Shown: positions 43,100-50,944, numbered from the stretch's first letter. The stretch: 64,000 nt of DNA from Sphingomonadales bacterium 12-68-11 (GCA_002279825.1 NCCV01000003.1:739643-803642), one strand, 5' to 3'. Notes: generated by a model not told the origin, from the letters alone. Numbers and translations are program-made.

Positions 43100-43924
43100 A
43101 TGGATGCACGCAAAACGATTGCCGGTTGTCGCCTCTGCGCCGGCGATCATCCGACTTACAAGTTCTCCGCAACGATCATGGACGAGCGCCAGATCGACTA
43201 TTTCCATTGCGACGGTTGCGGCTCGCTGCAGACCGAAGAGCCCGTCTGGCTCGACCAGGCCTATTCGCTTCATTTGGGCTCACTCGATTGCGGCGCGGTG
43301 CAGCGCAATCTCGATAACGCGGGCCTGTGCCTGCTGGTCGCAAAGATGTGGGGGCTGCGCAGCGCGTTGGATTTCGGCGGCGGCGATGGCATGCTGACCA
43401 GGCTGGTGCGGGATTACGGCATCAACTGCTTCGTTTCGGACAAGTATGCCGATCCGGTCTATGCGCAAGGCTTCACCAATCCGGATTTCGACACCCCGGA
43501 CATGCTGTTTTCGTTCGAGGTTTTCGAGCACTTCGCCCACCCCGCCGAGCAACTGGATGCGCTCTTCGCTCTCCGCCCGGCAGTGCTGCTGGCGAGCACC
43601 GGGCTCTATCAGGATCAGGGCAAGGACTGGTCCTATCTGTCGCTCAAGAGCGGTCGTCACGTCTTCTTCTACAGTGCGGACGCGATGCGCACGATCGCCA
43701 GAAAGTACGGCTACACCGTCCAGCACCAGGGCCAATACATCCTGTTCGTTCGGGCCGGCGTTGCGACAGGCTGGCGGCTGCCCGTGTTCCGGGCCTTTGC
43801 GCGGCGCAAGCTGCTCCGCCTGCTTCGCGGCTACTTCCTGTCCCGGCATCCGTTCGGGGCCAATCGGGACTTGCGGCGGCTGAAAGGCGAGTTGCCCCTC
43901 GCGCCCGCTGCCTCTGCGTCCTGA
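43100..43924 (+). CDS. SAM-dependent methyltransferase with zinc-binding N-terminus
   Basis: 274 residues. Residues 10-45 contain CRLC and CDGCGSLQ, a zinc-ribbon-like module; the methyltransferase core has SALDFGGGDGMLTRLV (SAM motif I) and MLFSFEVFEHFAHPAEQL. The C-terminal region is basic (RRKLLRLLRGYF). The layout is that of sugar C- or O-methyltransferases found in glycan loci, and similar to, but not a close copy of, the methyltransferase at 19.2 kb. A GTG one codon before the ATG is an alternative start. The next gene begins 8 bp after the stop. Confidence 0.85.
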   Translation: MDARKTIAGCRLCAGDHPTYKFSATIMDERQIDYFHCDGCGSLQTEEPVWLDQAYSLHLGSLDCGAVQRNLDNAGLCLLVAKMWGLRSALDFGGGDGMLTRLVRDYGINCFVSDKYADPVYAQGFTNPDFDTPDMLFSFEVFEHFAHPAEQLDALFALRPAVLLASTGLYQDQGKDWSYLSLKSGRHVFFYSADAMRTIARKYGYTVQHQGQYILFVRAGVATGWRLPVFRAFARRKLLRLLRGYFLSRHPFGANRDLRRLKGELPLAPAASAS

Positions 43925-43932
43925 CGAGCGCG

Positions 43933-44904
43933 ATGGAGCCGCCTGCATCGCACGGAGCCGCTGAGCGTCCGGGCACCGCGGTGAGCCTCGACCGTTCCCG
44001 CTACCTGCTCATTTCCCGGATCGGCGGAAACAGTCTTCACGAGCAATGGTTGCGGCCCGCTGCCGCACGCAACTTCGACGTGCTGTTGTCGTCTTATGAT
44101 CGCTCAGTCGTGCCCCCGGCTGCCGGCGTTCGGTTCGAGTATCGCGCGGGCGCAAAGGTGTCCGGCTACGCCGCGATCTTGCGCGAGCACGCCCAACTCA
44201 TCGCGTCCTACGACTATGTCGCGCTGTTCGACGACGATCTTGCGGCCGACGCGGTGACCATAAGTGGGCTGTTCGAAACGTGCGCTCGGTACGATTTGAA
44301 GATCGCCCAACCCGCGCTCGATCACGCCAGCTTCTTCACTTACGCCTGTATGCTCGAGCACAAGGGCTTTCTGCTTCGCTACACCACGCAGGTCGAGATG
44401 ATGTGCCCGGTGTTCCGAAGCGACATCCTGCTCTCGCTGGCCCCGTTGTTCGAGCTGGGATTCGAGAGCGGGATCGATTTGATCTGGTCGGGGCTGGTGC
44501 ATGAGCATCCCCGCGACCTGGCGGTGATCGACGCCTACCCGGTCCGGCACACCCGGCGAGTCAGCCTCTTGAAAGAGGCCAACGGGTTCGAGGGCACGTC
44601 GTACGGACGCGACATCCGGTCGATCCTCGCCCTGTTCGATGCACCCTGGTTACCGTGCTTGAACTATGGCGGGATCCGGCGCGGCGGACGCTCAACCGAG
44701 AGCCGCATCCGGCTCGCGGCGGCGGCGGCGACGGTGTTGCTCGCTGTTCCCCGGCATCTGCCGATGCGCTGGCGCCTGCGCAGCGTGGCGGTCTACTTCA
44801 ACCACCTCAGGCGGTGGGCGCCGCGCAATGTCCGCCTGGCCTGGCCGCCGGAGCGCGCGCGTGGCGCAGACTCGCTGGAACAAAGCTCCCCGCGCGTGCT
44901 CTAA
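43933..44904 (+). CDS. Putative glycosyltransferase (DUF707-like)
   Basis: 323 residues, soluble apart from one hydrophobic stretch (about 255-272). SLDRSRYLLISRIGGNSLHEQWL, DVLLSSYD and YDYVALFDDDLAADA with an Asp cluster resemble the DUF707 family, whose members look like nucleotide-sugar-dependent transferases of unknown donor. DLIWSGLVHEH and VIDAYPVRHTR also fit. Third gene of the plus-strand operon after a glycosyltransferase and a methyltransferase. The family assignment is by eye and moderate. Confidence 0.72.
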   Translation: MEPPASHGAAERPGTAVSLDRSRYLLISRIGGNSLHEQWLRPAAARNFDVLLSSYDRSVVPPAAGVRFEYRAGAKVSGYAAILREHAQLIASYDYVALFDDDLAADAVTISGLFETCARYDLKIAQPALDHASFFTYACMLEHKGFLLRYTTQVEMMCPVFRSDILLSLAPLFELGFESGIDLIWSGLVHEHPRDLAVIDAYPVRHTRRVSLLKEANGFEGTSYGRDIRSILALFDAPWLPCLNYGGIRRGGRSTESRIRLAAAAATVLLAVPRHLPMRWRLRSVAVYFNHLRRWAPRNVRLAWPPERARGADSLEQSSPRVL

Positions 44905-44979
44905 ACCGAACGAACGCGGTGGAGCGCCCGTTCGAGAAGCTGCGGCGACCGTCGCCAGTCCCGAACAGTTCTCGCTCTC

Positions 44980-45017
44980 CTGCGTGATCTTCCGGCTTGG
45001 CCGGTACGATCACGCAG
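44980..45017. terminator. Perfect 10-bp stem hairpin between convergent genes
   Basis: CTGCGTGATC (44980-44989) and GATCACGCAG (45008-45017) pair perfectly and enclose a smaller CCGG-cttgg-CCGG hairpin. It lies between the convergent DUF707-like gene and the RTX gene stop. There is no T tract on either strand, so termination is only suggested by position. Confidence 0.4.
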
Positions 45018-45064
45018 GCGAGTGAGAGACGGCACACGCTGATGTGCCGAGCGCCTCGCGGCGA

Positions 45065-45874
45065 TCAGAGCAGGACTTCCTGACCGTTCACGAAAATCTG
45101 GATGCCCTCGAAGCGATAGGCCTCGAGCCCGAAGCTGGAGAAGCTGTACGGATCGCCCAGCGCACTCTCCGCGGTGCTCAGGAAGTCCTGGAACCCCGCC
45201 ACGTCATCGCGGATTTCCTGCCGGTTCCATTGCTTCGCGGTGAAGTAAAGCTGCAGCGTGTCGAAACCCGCTTCACCGTCGGCAATGTCGAAGTAATTCA
45301 CGTTCTTCGAAAAATCATAGACGAAAAAGTCATCGCCGGTCGAAAGGTAAACTTCGTCATCGCCGGCGCCGGCATCGACCGTGTCGTTGCCCGTGCCGGC
45401 AAGGATGATATCGGTACCGAAGTTGCCCTCGATGTAGTCATCGCCGGCGCCGCCGTCGATGTAGTCGTCGCCATAGCCGCCGTAAATGGTGTCCAGCCCG
45501 ATGCCGCCGTAGATTTCATCCGCGCCGGCCCCGCCGTTGATCAGATCGTTGCCGGACCCGCCGGTGATGAAATCGGAGCCGTACCCGCCGCGGATGTCAT
45601 CGTCGCCGGTGCCGCCGTCGAGCGTATCGTTGCCTGATCCTCCGTTGATCAGGTCGGCCTGGTCGCCGCCGGAAATCGTATCATTGCCGCTACCGCCGTC
45701 GAGTTCATCGGCGCCGGCGCCGCCTTCGATCGTATCGTCGCCCGCCCCGCCGAAGACGATGTCCGCACCGCCGAGGGCCAGGATGACGTCCGCCCCACCC
45801 TTGCCTTCGATAAAGTCGGCGCTGTTGGTTCCATTAAGTTCGTCGGGGAGCCCCGTTCCGATGATGTCCGCCAC
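45065..45874 (-). CDS. RTX-repeat protein with conserved C-terminal domain (RTX1)
   Basis: 269 residues. Residues 1-170 are nearly continuous nonapeptide RTX repeats of the GGxGxDxUx type (for example GGSGNDTLD and GGAGDDYIE), which fold as a calcium-bound parallel beta roll. From residue 174 (EVYLSTGDDFFVYDF) a domain of about 96 residues follows, also present in the next protein and ending GIQIFVNGQEVLL. There is no signal peptide, as expected for type I cargo with a C-terminal signal, and no enzymatic domain. AAAGGACAGG lies 14 nt before the ATG. Its probable exporter is the PrtD-type system of this locus. Confidence 0.9.
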   Translation of the reverse strand: MADIIGTGLPDELNGTNSADFIEGKGGADVILALGGADIVFGGAGDDTIEGGAGADELDGGSGNDTISGGDQADLINGGSGNDTLDGGTGDDDIRGGYGSDFITGGSGNDLINGGAGADEIYGGIGLDTIYGGYGDDYIDGGAGDDYIEGNFGTDIILAGTGNDTVDAGAGDDEVYLSTGDDFFVYDFSKNVNYFDIADGEAGFDTLQLYFTAKQWNRQEIRDDVAGFQDFLSTAESALGDPYSFSSFGLEAYRFEGIQIFVNGQEVLL

Positions 45875-45899
45875 AATCCTGTCCTTTCGGCAATTGAAA

Positions 45900-45930
45900 G
45901 CGCACCGTCACCAGCGTGGGTACGGTGCGC
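45900..45930 (-). other. Hairpin between the two RTX genes
   Basis: GCGCACCGT and ACGGTGCGC form a perfect 9-bp stem with a 13-nt loop in the 126-bp space between the tandem RTX genes. In transcript direction it ends in GCGCTTTC, a minimal T run. It may be an attenuator or a processing site that sets unequal expression of the two genes. Confidence 0.45.
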
Positions 45931-46000
45931 GAGAGAGGGCGGCAGATCGGGCTGTAGAGTCCGCTGTGGACGCCGCAGCCCGATTGTTACTGCCGCAAGA

Positions 46001-46813
46001 TCAGACGAGAACCTGCTCGCCGTCCACGAAGACCTGCAAAATCTCGAAGTCGTAAACCTCGAGACCCAGGACCGAGAAGCTATAGGGTTCATTCGCGGCG
46101 TTCTCGGGCGTACCAAGGTAAGCCGAAAACGCGGCCACGTCGTCCTGAACCCCGAGCTGCGCCCATTGCGCCTGGGTGAAGTTGAGGTGCAGCGTATCTT
46201 GCGATCCGTCACCGCCGTCTGCGAGGTCGAAGTAGCCGATATTCGGGCCGAAATCGTAGACGTAGCGATCGTTGCCGATACCGAGGTAAACCTCGTCATC
46301 GCCCTCGCCGGCATTGACGAGGTCGTCACCCGCCCCTGCCAGCACGATGTCGGCACCGAAGTTGCCGAAGATTTCGTCCTGGCCGTCGCCGCCGTCGATA
46401 AAGTCATCGCCGTAGCCGCCGAGGATCATGTCCTGGCCCAGCCCGCCGTAAATCTCGTCACCGCCGTCGCTGCCGTCGATCACGTCGTTTCCGGCGCCGC
46501 CGACGATCAGGTCGATGCCGTAGCCGCCGTAGATGTAATCGTCGCCCGAGCCGCCGTTCAGCGAATCGTCGCCGGACTCCCCGAAGATGAGGTCGTTCTG
46601 GTCGCCACCCATGATGGTGTCATGCCCCGTGCCGCCGTAAAGCGTGTCCGCGCCGGCGCCGCCGTTGATCTCGTCGGCGCCCGCGCCGCCCCAAACCACG
46701 TCCGCGCCGCCGCCCGCGTTGATGACGTCGGCACCACCGCCCCCGGAAATGTTGTCCGCGCCGCCCGTGCCTTGAATTGTATCGGGCCCCGGAGTTCCTG
46801 AAATGTCTGACAT
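46001..46813 (-). CDS. RTX-repeat protein with conserved C-terminal domain (RTX2)
   Basis: 270 residues, tandem paralogue of RTX1. About 170 residues of GGxGxDxUx repeats (GGSGDDYIY, GGAGNDVID, GGYGDDFID) precede the same C-terminal domain, which begins at the same residue, 174 (EVYLGIGNDRYVYDF), and continues with the shared YFDxADG, DTLxLxFTxxQW, DDVAxF, PYSFSxxGLExYxFE and VFVxGxxVL. The matching length and domain border show a recent duplication of the whole gene. No signal peptide or catalytic domain. The upstream region holds two copies of a palindrome that may control both genes. Confidence 0.9.
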   Translation of the reverse strand: MSDISGTPGPDTIQGTGGADNISGGGGADVINAGGGADVVWGGAGADEINGGAGADTLYGGTGHDTIMGGDQNDLIFGESGDDSLNGGSGDDYIYGGYGIDLIVGGAGNDVIDGSDGGDEIYGGLGQDMILGGYGDDFIDGGDGQDEIFGNFGADIVLAGAGDDLVNAGEGDDEVYLGIGNDRYVYDFGPNIGYFDLADGGDGSQDTLHLNFTQAQWAQLGVQDDVAAFSAYLGTPENAANEPYSFSVLGLEVYDFEILQVFVDGEQVLV

Positions 46814-47165
46814 GTTGCCATCCCCTCTCTACTGGCGCGCGCCTCGTGAGGACTTTACAAATACCCGACTATTCGAGTGGCAGCAAGTCAAAATTAACCA
46901 CGTTGGACGATTATCGCCGCAACTTGTAATATACATGCCTCATCTTTGTAATATTACAGATCGCGACCGCGCGGATCCACTAAGGACAGAGGCCGCAGCC
47001 GCCTCCGGCGCGCGTTGATGGACGCGTCCCACTCGCCGAGATGAGGCTCAACTGCGGTTCCAGCGCGCGGACCGTCGCGCCGCCGACGCCTGACAGCGCG
47101 AAGCTTCAAAACCCGGCTTGCAGATTGCCCGGTTTAGGACCATTTTGGGACGGAGAGGAAAGGCA
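46814..47165. promoter_or_regulatory. Regulatory region with two TGTAATAT(T)ACA palindromes
   Basis: 352 bp without a convincing gene, between RTX2 and a small membrane-protein gene on the other strand. It is AT-rich for this genome. TGTAATATTACA at 46947-46958 is a perfect 12-bp palindrome, and TGTAATATACA at 46925-46935 is an 11-bp near copy, 22 bp away, i.e. two helical turns apart on the same DNA face. The arrangement looks like paired operator sites about 110-145 bp upstream of the RTX2 start. Confidence 0.5.
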
Positions 47166-47423
47166 ATGAATGATGTCAGCGGTCAGGAGCCTCTCGGCCC
47201 GGCTGCACCGGCTGAGGCCAACCCAAACGCAATGTTAAGGTCCAACAGGCACAACCTCAGCCAGGAGGAAACGAATCCTATGGCCGTCAATTCCGCCGCA
47301 CCGAACGACCTGTTGCGCCGCCATCCTTCGGCCGGCGGGCAGCCCGTGTCAGTTTTGGGCTGGACGATGGCAATCGTCGCGGGCCTGCTGATCTGGTGGC
47401 TACTCTTCGCGCTCGTTGTATAG
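47166..47423 (+). CDS. Small tail-anchored membrane protein
   Basis: 85 residues: a polar, Asn/Pro/Ala-rich N-terminal 60 residues and one C-terminal hydrophobic segment (VLGWTMAIVAGLLIWWLLFALVV), so probably tail-anchored in the inner membrane. The start has GAGGAAAGG 3-11 nt upstream. A second in-frame ATG at 47281 has a perfect AGGAGG 11 nt upstream and would give a 47-residue form, mostly the membrane segment. No family recognised. The gene lies between RTX2 and the sugar-phosphate transferase gene and may serve secretion or EPS assembly; that is position only. Confidence 0.55.
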   Translation: MNDVSGQEPLGPAAPAEANPNAMLRSNRHNLSQEETNPMAVNSAAPNDLLRRHPSAGGQPVSVLGWTMAIVAGLLIWWLLFALVV

Positions 47424-47447
47424 CGCCGCGGTCACGCCTGCGCGGTG

Positions 47448-48185
47448 TCAGTAGGCACCACGCGAGTTGAGTACAGCCGGTATCGAGCGAAAGATGATCT
47501 TGACGTCGAGCGCCAGGGACCGATCGCGAACGTACAAGCAATCGAGTGCGACCCGCTGCTCGTAAGTCGTATTGCTTCTCCCGCTCACCTGCCACAATCC
47601 CGTCAGCCCCGGGCGAACCGAACAGTATTCGGCGAAGTGGTGGCCGTAACGCCAAATTTCGTCGTCCACGATCGGTCGCGGGCCAACGACACTCATGTGC
47701 CCGACGAGAATGTTGATGAGTTGCGGCAACTCATCGAGGCTGTACTTGCGGATCAGGGCGCCAAACGCGGTCGTCCTCGGATCGTTCTTGAGCTTATGGT
47801 TGGCCTCCCACTCGGCCCGCGCCTCCGGCGAAGTGGCGAGCAGAGCCTCCAGCCGCGCGGCCGCATCGACTTTCATCGTGCGCAGCTTGAGGCAGGGAAA
47901 GCGAACGCCGTTTCGTCCGATGCGCTGCTGCACGAAGAACGCCGGTCCAGGGCTTTCCAGCTTGAACAGGACGATCAGCAGGATCACGACGGGGAGCACG
48001 GCAATCAGAACGGTCAGGGCGAAGACGATATCGAACAGGCGCCCACGCCACGCGTGGGCTGCGCCGCCCTCCCGGCTCCGCACCGAGATATCGTCCGCCC
48101 GGACATGCTCGTCGGGCTCACCGGAATGGGAGATCGAGCACGCCTGCGCAGGTTGAGACGAGAACTGGCGTTCGTCAAACAACAT
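47448..48185 (-). CDS. Undecaprenyl-phosphate sugar-1-phosphate transferase (initiating; ExoY/WcaJ-like)
   Basis: Transfers the first sugar phosphate of the EPS repeat to undecaprenyl phosphate. The 245 residues hold one membrane hairpin (IVFALTVLIAVLPVVILLIVLF) and the cytoplasmic catalytic domain: ESPGPAFFVQQRIGRNG, FPCLKLRTM, YSLDELPQLINILVGHMSVVGPRP and RPGLTGLWQVSGRS, all signature segments of the bacterial sugar transferase family. There is no N-terminal multi-helix domain, so it is the short ExoY form. Start MLFDERQ; an ATG 12 codons upstream is in frame. It follows the OPX gene by 163 bp on the same strand. Confidence 0.95.
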   Translation of the reverse strand: MLFDERQFSSQPAQACSISHSGEPDEHVRADDISVRSREGGAAHAWRGRLFDIVFALTVLIAVLPVVILLIVLFKLESPGPAFFVQQRIGRNGVRFPCLKLRTMKVDAAARLEALLATSPEARAEWEANHKLKNDPRTTAFGALIRKYSLDELPQLINILVGHMSVVGPRPIVDDEIWRYGHHFAEYCSVRPGLTGLWQVSGRSNTTYEQRVALDCLYVRDRSLALDVKIIFRSIPAVLNSRGAY

Positions 48186-48278
48186 GATGGTGCCCCCTGC
48201 ACACGAGTGCTCGATGCCCACCGGAGTGGATTCGCCATCATTTGTTAGGGAAGGTTTGTGTCCGAATTTTTAAGCTTC

Positions 48279-48332
48279 TCTGACGGAACGACTACGCGGC
48301 GCCCACACGCCGCCTGAGCCGCGTCCGTCAGA
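48279..48332. other. Hairpin between OPX and sugar-transferase genes
   Basis: TCTGACGGA (48279-48287) and TCCGTCAGA (48324-48332) form a perfect 9-bp outer stem with an inner GCGGCG-type stem. No T tract follows in the direction of transcription. It may be a processing or attenuation structure between two genes that are otherwise arranged as one operon. Confidence 0.4.
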
Positions 48333-48348
48333 TAGTCTCGGGACCCAC

Positions 48349-49344
48349 TTAGAAGATCCTCTGTCGAACCCGGATAGTATCCCCAGGCCGGACCGGCGTT
48401 GTATTGAGAAACTCCACAAGTCTCTCAGTGACTTCACCCTCTGGAGTAATGTAAACATTTTTTTTGTTCGCACGGTAGGAAAAACCTCCGGCGCGCGCGA
48501 CTAGCGCGGTCAATGTCAGTCCTTCAACATAGGCGTACTCACCAGGCCGAGCGACTTCGCCGAGCACATAAACGGGCCGGAACCCGACAACTTCGACGGT
48601 GATGCGCGGATCACGCAAGTAGTCTGGCGCGAGCCTCCCGATGATCAAAGCTTCGACTTCGGCGACATTGCGCCCGCGAATAGGGAGCCTTCCCAGGAGC
48701 GGGAAAGTGATGTTTCCATCGCCCCCGACCAGGAACTCGCCGCTGAAACGCTCTTCGCCGAAGGTCACGACGCGGATTTTGTCTCCCGAACCGAGTAGAT
48801 GCGGCTGATCCGTAACCGGCGGGACTTCGCTTCCGCCCGGGTGCCTCACGAAATGCCCTTGCTCCGCGAGGCCACCGATTACGTCTTCGGCGACCCTGAC
48901 ATTGTATTCATCTACCGTGCTGATGACCTCGCCATCCTTGTCGAGCAGTACCGGCTCATCGCTCGAGCCCATCGGAACCAGGCGAATGTAGACCGGATCG
49001 GGATAGAGGCGGTTCGAGGCGCCGCTCAGGACATCGACCGCGACTCCCGGGATCCCGCCCACGACAGCGTTGCCAGCCACGATGACGCCGGTGCGGCTTT
49101 GGATGTAGACCGTCACCGGCTGGTAGCCGGCCTTGGTGAACGTCACGCGAGAATCGCGCCCCCGCTTCATGCTGTGTTGGCAAGGCGTCGAGCACTTCAA
49201 CCCGGTCACCAATTCGATTTCGGCGCCGGTCGGTTCGGACTGGAACTCGACGGGTTGACTGGAGCCGTTGATGATCGTCGCACAGCCGCCCAGAGTGATC
49301 GATGCTACGGCCAGTACGGCCGCGCAGATAAACTTCCTCATCAT
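48349..49344 (-). CDS. Lipoprotein with PEGA-like domain fused to polysaccharide export (OPX) domain
   Basis: 331 residues. MMRKF and a hydrophobic signal end in a lipobox LGGC (Cys21). Residues about 22-130 resemble a small PEGA-type lipoprotein (ATIINGSSQPVEFQSEPTGAEI, then VTFTKAGYQPVTV). After a hinge, LLGSGDKIRVVTFGEERFSGEFLVGGDGNITFPLLG (around residue 188) begins a Poly_export domain and RPVYVLGEVARPGEYAYVEGLTLTALVARAGGF a single SLBB domain. OPX proteins such as Wza form the outer-membrane exit for EPS. Standard Wza lacks the PEGA-like part and has two SLBB domains and a membrane helix; here the exit would be smaller. Confidence 0.85.
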   Translation of the reverse strand: MMRKFICAAVLAVASITLGGCATIINGSSQPVEFQSEPTGAEIELVTGLKCSTPCQHSMKRGRDSRVTFTKAGYQPVTVYIQSRTGVIVAGNAVVGGIPGVAVDVLSGASNRLYPDPVYIRLVPMGSSDEPVLLDKDGEVISTVDEYNVRVAEDVIGGLAEQGHFVRHPGGSEVPPVTDQPHLLGSGDKIRVVTFGEERFSGEFLVGGDGNITFPLLGRLPIRGRNVAEVEALIIGRLAPDYLRDPRITVEVVGFRPVYVLGEVARPGEYAYVEGLTLTALVARAGGFSYRANKKNVYITPEGEVTERLVEFLNTTPVRPGDTIRVRQRIF

Positions 49345-49535
49345 CTCGCTTACCTAGCCTGTTCTTGCGAGCGCTGCGTCAGCGCCAACCCGCGCCGCGG
49401 TCGATAAGGGATTGCTGCCCTCGAACGCGGCGACATGAAAATCCTCTGTCCTCGGCGGACACCGATCCTGCGCCCAAAGCCAAGTCCCTCACTTGAGGTC
49501 AACAAGCTGTAACAGCCTTCGGGCATCGCCTGGCG

Positions 49536-50261
49536 GTGCGCTTTCCCGGTCACTTCAAGGCGGCGGTTTCGCTGGTCATTGCACCGGTCGCGTTTGCCCC
49601 GGTCGGCGCATGGGCGCAGCCATCGCCCGTCCCGGCGCCGGGGGCGGATGAGGACCGTGCTAGGGCGATCAACTGCCTCGCGAGCGCAGTTCTCTATGAA
49701 GCCGCTCACGAACCCCTGGCGGGCCAACAGGCTGTCGCCGAAGTGGTCATGAACCGGGTGCGGAGCCCGGCCTACCCGAACACCGTATGCGGGGTCGTGT
49801 TCCAGGGATCGCACCGACGAACCGGCTGCCAGTTCACGTTCACCTGCGACGGTTCGCTGCGGAAAGTCATGCCCGCACGGCTGGTGGCACAGGCCACGGC
49901 GGTCGCGATCGACGCCATAGACGGCAGGACCGCGCCGCGCGCCAACGGCGCCAGCCATTATCACGCCGACTACGTCCGCCCTTACTGGGCGCCCAGCCTG
50001 GTGCGCGTGGCAACAATCGGCCGGCACATTTTCTATCGCCTGCCCGGCGCGCAGGCTGGCGCGGCAATCCGGCCCTACCAGCCGGTCGCAGAGCCAGTGG
50101 TCCCTTCGCTCCAGTCGCTTGCGGGAGCGAGCCCGGCAATGCCGGAACCGCAGCACCGCGCACCCATCGCGGAGCAGCGAGCGGCCTTCATGCCGTGGGG
50201 CCTGGCGCCGACGGGTCAAGCCGCACCCACCAATGCCGGAGCGTTGGCGTCGAACGAGTAG
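49536..50261 (+). CDS. Cell-wall hydrolase, SleB family
   Basis: 241 residues. A signal peptide (about residues 1-28, to GAWAQ) precedes a SleB/hydrolase_2 domain: NCLASAVLYEAAHEPLAGQQAVAEVVMNRV with the catalytic Glu, then VCGVVFQGSHRRTGCQFTFTCDG and ASHYHADYVRPYW. SleB-type enzymes are lytic transglycosylases acting on peptidoglycan. The start is GTG; the signal peptide begins right there. The C-terminal 70 residues are proline-rich and not conserved. It may open the wall for the export or secretion machines encoded around it. The 3' end overlaps a convergent sulfotransferase gene by 46 bp. Confidence 0.88.
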   Translation: MRFPGHFKAAVSLVIAPVAFAPVGAWAQPSPVPAPGADEDRARAINCLASAVLYEAAHEPLAGQQAVAEVVMNRVRSPAYPNTVCGVVFQGSHRRTGCQFTFTCDGSLRKVMPARLVAQATAVAIDAIDGRTAPRANGASHYHADYVRPYWAPSLVRVATIGRHIFYRLPGAQAGAAIRPYQPVAEPVVPSLQSLAGASPAMPEPQHRAPIAEQRAAFMPWGLAPTGQAAPTNAGALASNE

Positions 50262-50944
50262 CCGAACCGCTCGATGTCTTCCGCATAGAGCCTGCCGACC
50301 AGTTCGATCATCTCGTCGTCTTCATAGAGTTGCCGCGACGGCGCGCGCGCGGACTTGCGGTGCTCGGCCATCCGCGTGGGCGCGGCGATCCCGCACTGAG
50401 CGCAAATGCGCTCCACCGCCGCCGCGAGTTCCTCGAAACGATGGATCTCGTCGACCAAGATTCGCCCGTCCCGATCCTTGAGCCAGAACGACTGCGGCCA
50501 AAAGAACCGTTCGGCGAGCACTTCCTGGCGGAACCACGGATTCCTCAGCTTGCGCACGAAGGCCGCGAAATCGAGGCCGGTGAGATGGCGCCGGGCCCAA
50601 TCCTGCTGCATCGGCCACTCGGTTCCGCTCTGCATGAAGTGAAACGACGAAGCCAGGCGGTCCCACGGGTTGCGGACCACGGTGAACTTGTAAGCGCGCG
50701 CGAAGAGATCCGGATCGGCCTTGCGGTAGATCACCGCCGGAGCGTGACTGTCGAACACCGGGACGGCGCCGAGCGCATCGGTCAAACTGGTTCCGGCGGT
50801 CTTCGGAATGTGCACGAAGATGGCCTCGCGCGTGTAGTTCCAGTCCGTGAGGATAGGCTGCCGGCGCAGCTGCCGCGACCACCACGCCAGGTGATAGCGT
50901 TCGAGCTGGCCGATCAGCTTGAGGGGCAGCTTGGGGAGAGGCAT
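50216..50944 (-). CDS. Sulfotransferase-family protein
   Basis: 242 residues. AIFVHIPKTAGTSLTDAL (Lys48) is the PAPS loop and KFTVVRNPWDRLASSFHFM the 3'-phosphate segment, with PWFRQEVLAERFFWPQSFWL and HRFEEL further on. The pattern is nearer to bacterial sulfotransferases of the Sulfotransfer_2 group than to the other three in this locus. The start has AGAGGA 9 nt upstream, preferred over ATGs 21 and 87 bp further out. It is a single gene between the SleB gene and the type II secretion operon, and may belong to either. Confidence 0.83.
   Translation of the reverse strand: MPLPKLPLKLIGQLERYHLAWWSRQLRRQPILTDWNYTREAIFVHIPKTAGTSLTDALGAVPVFDSHAPAVIYRKADPDLFARAYKFTVVRNPWDRLASSFHFMQSGTEWPMQQDWARRHLTGLDFAAFVRKLRNPWFRQEVLAERFFWPQSFWLKDRDGRILVDEIHRFEELAAAVERICAQCGIAAPTRMAEHRKSARAPSRQLYEDDEMIELVGRLYAEDIERFGYSFDANAPALVGAA

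Noticed and set aside
45065..46813. Repeated 27-nt units that look like a CRISPR or tandem array
   Set aside because: The repeats encode RTX nonapeptides in frame; there are no unique spacers or identical repeats.
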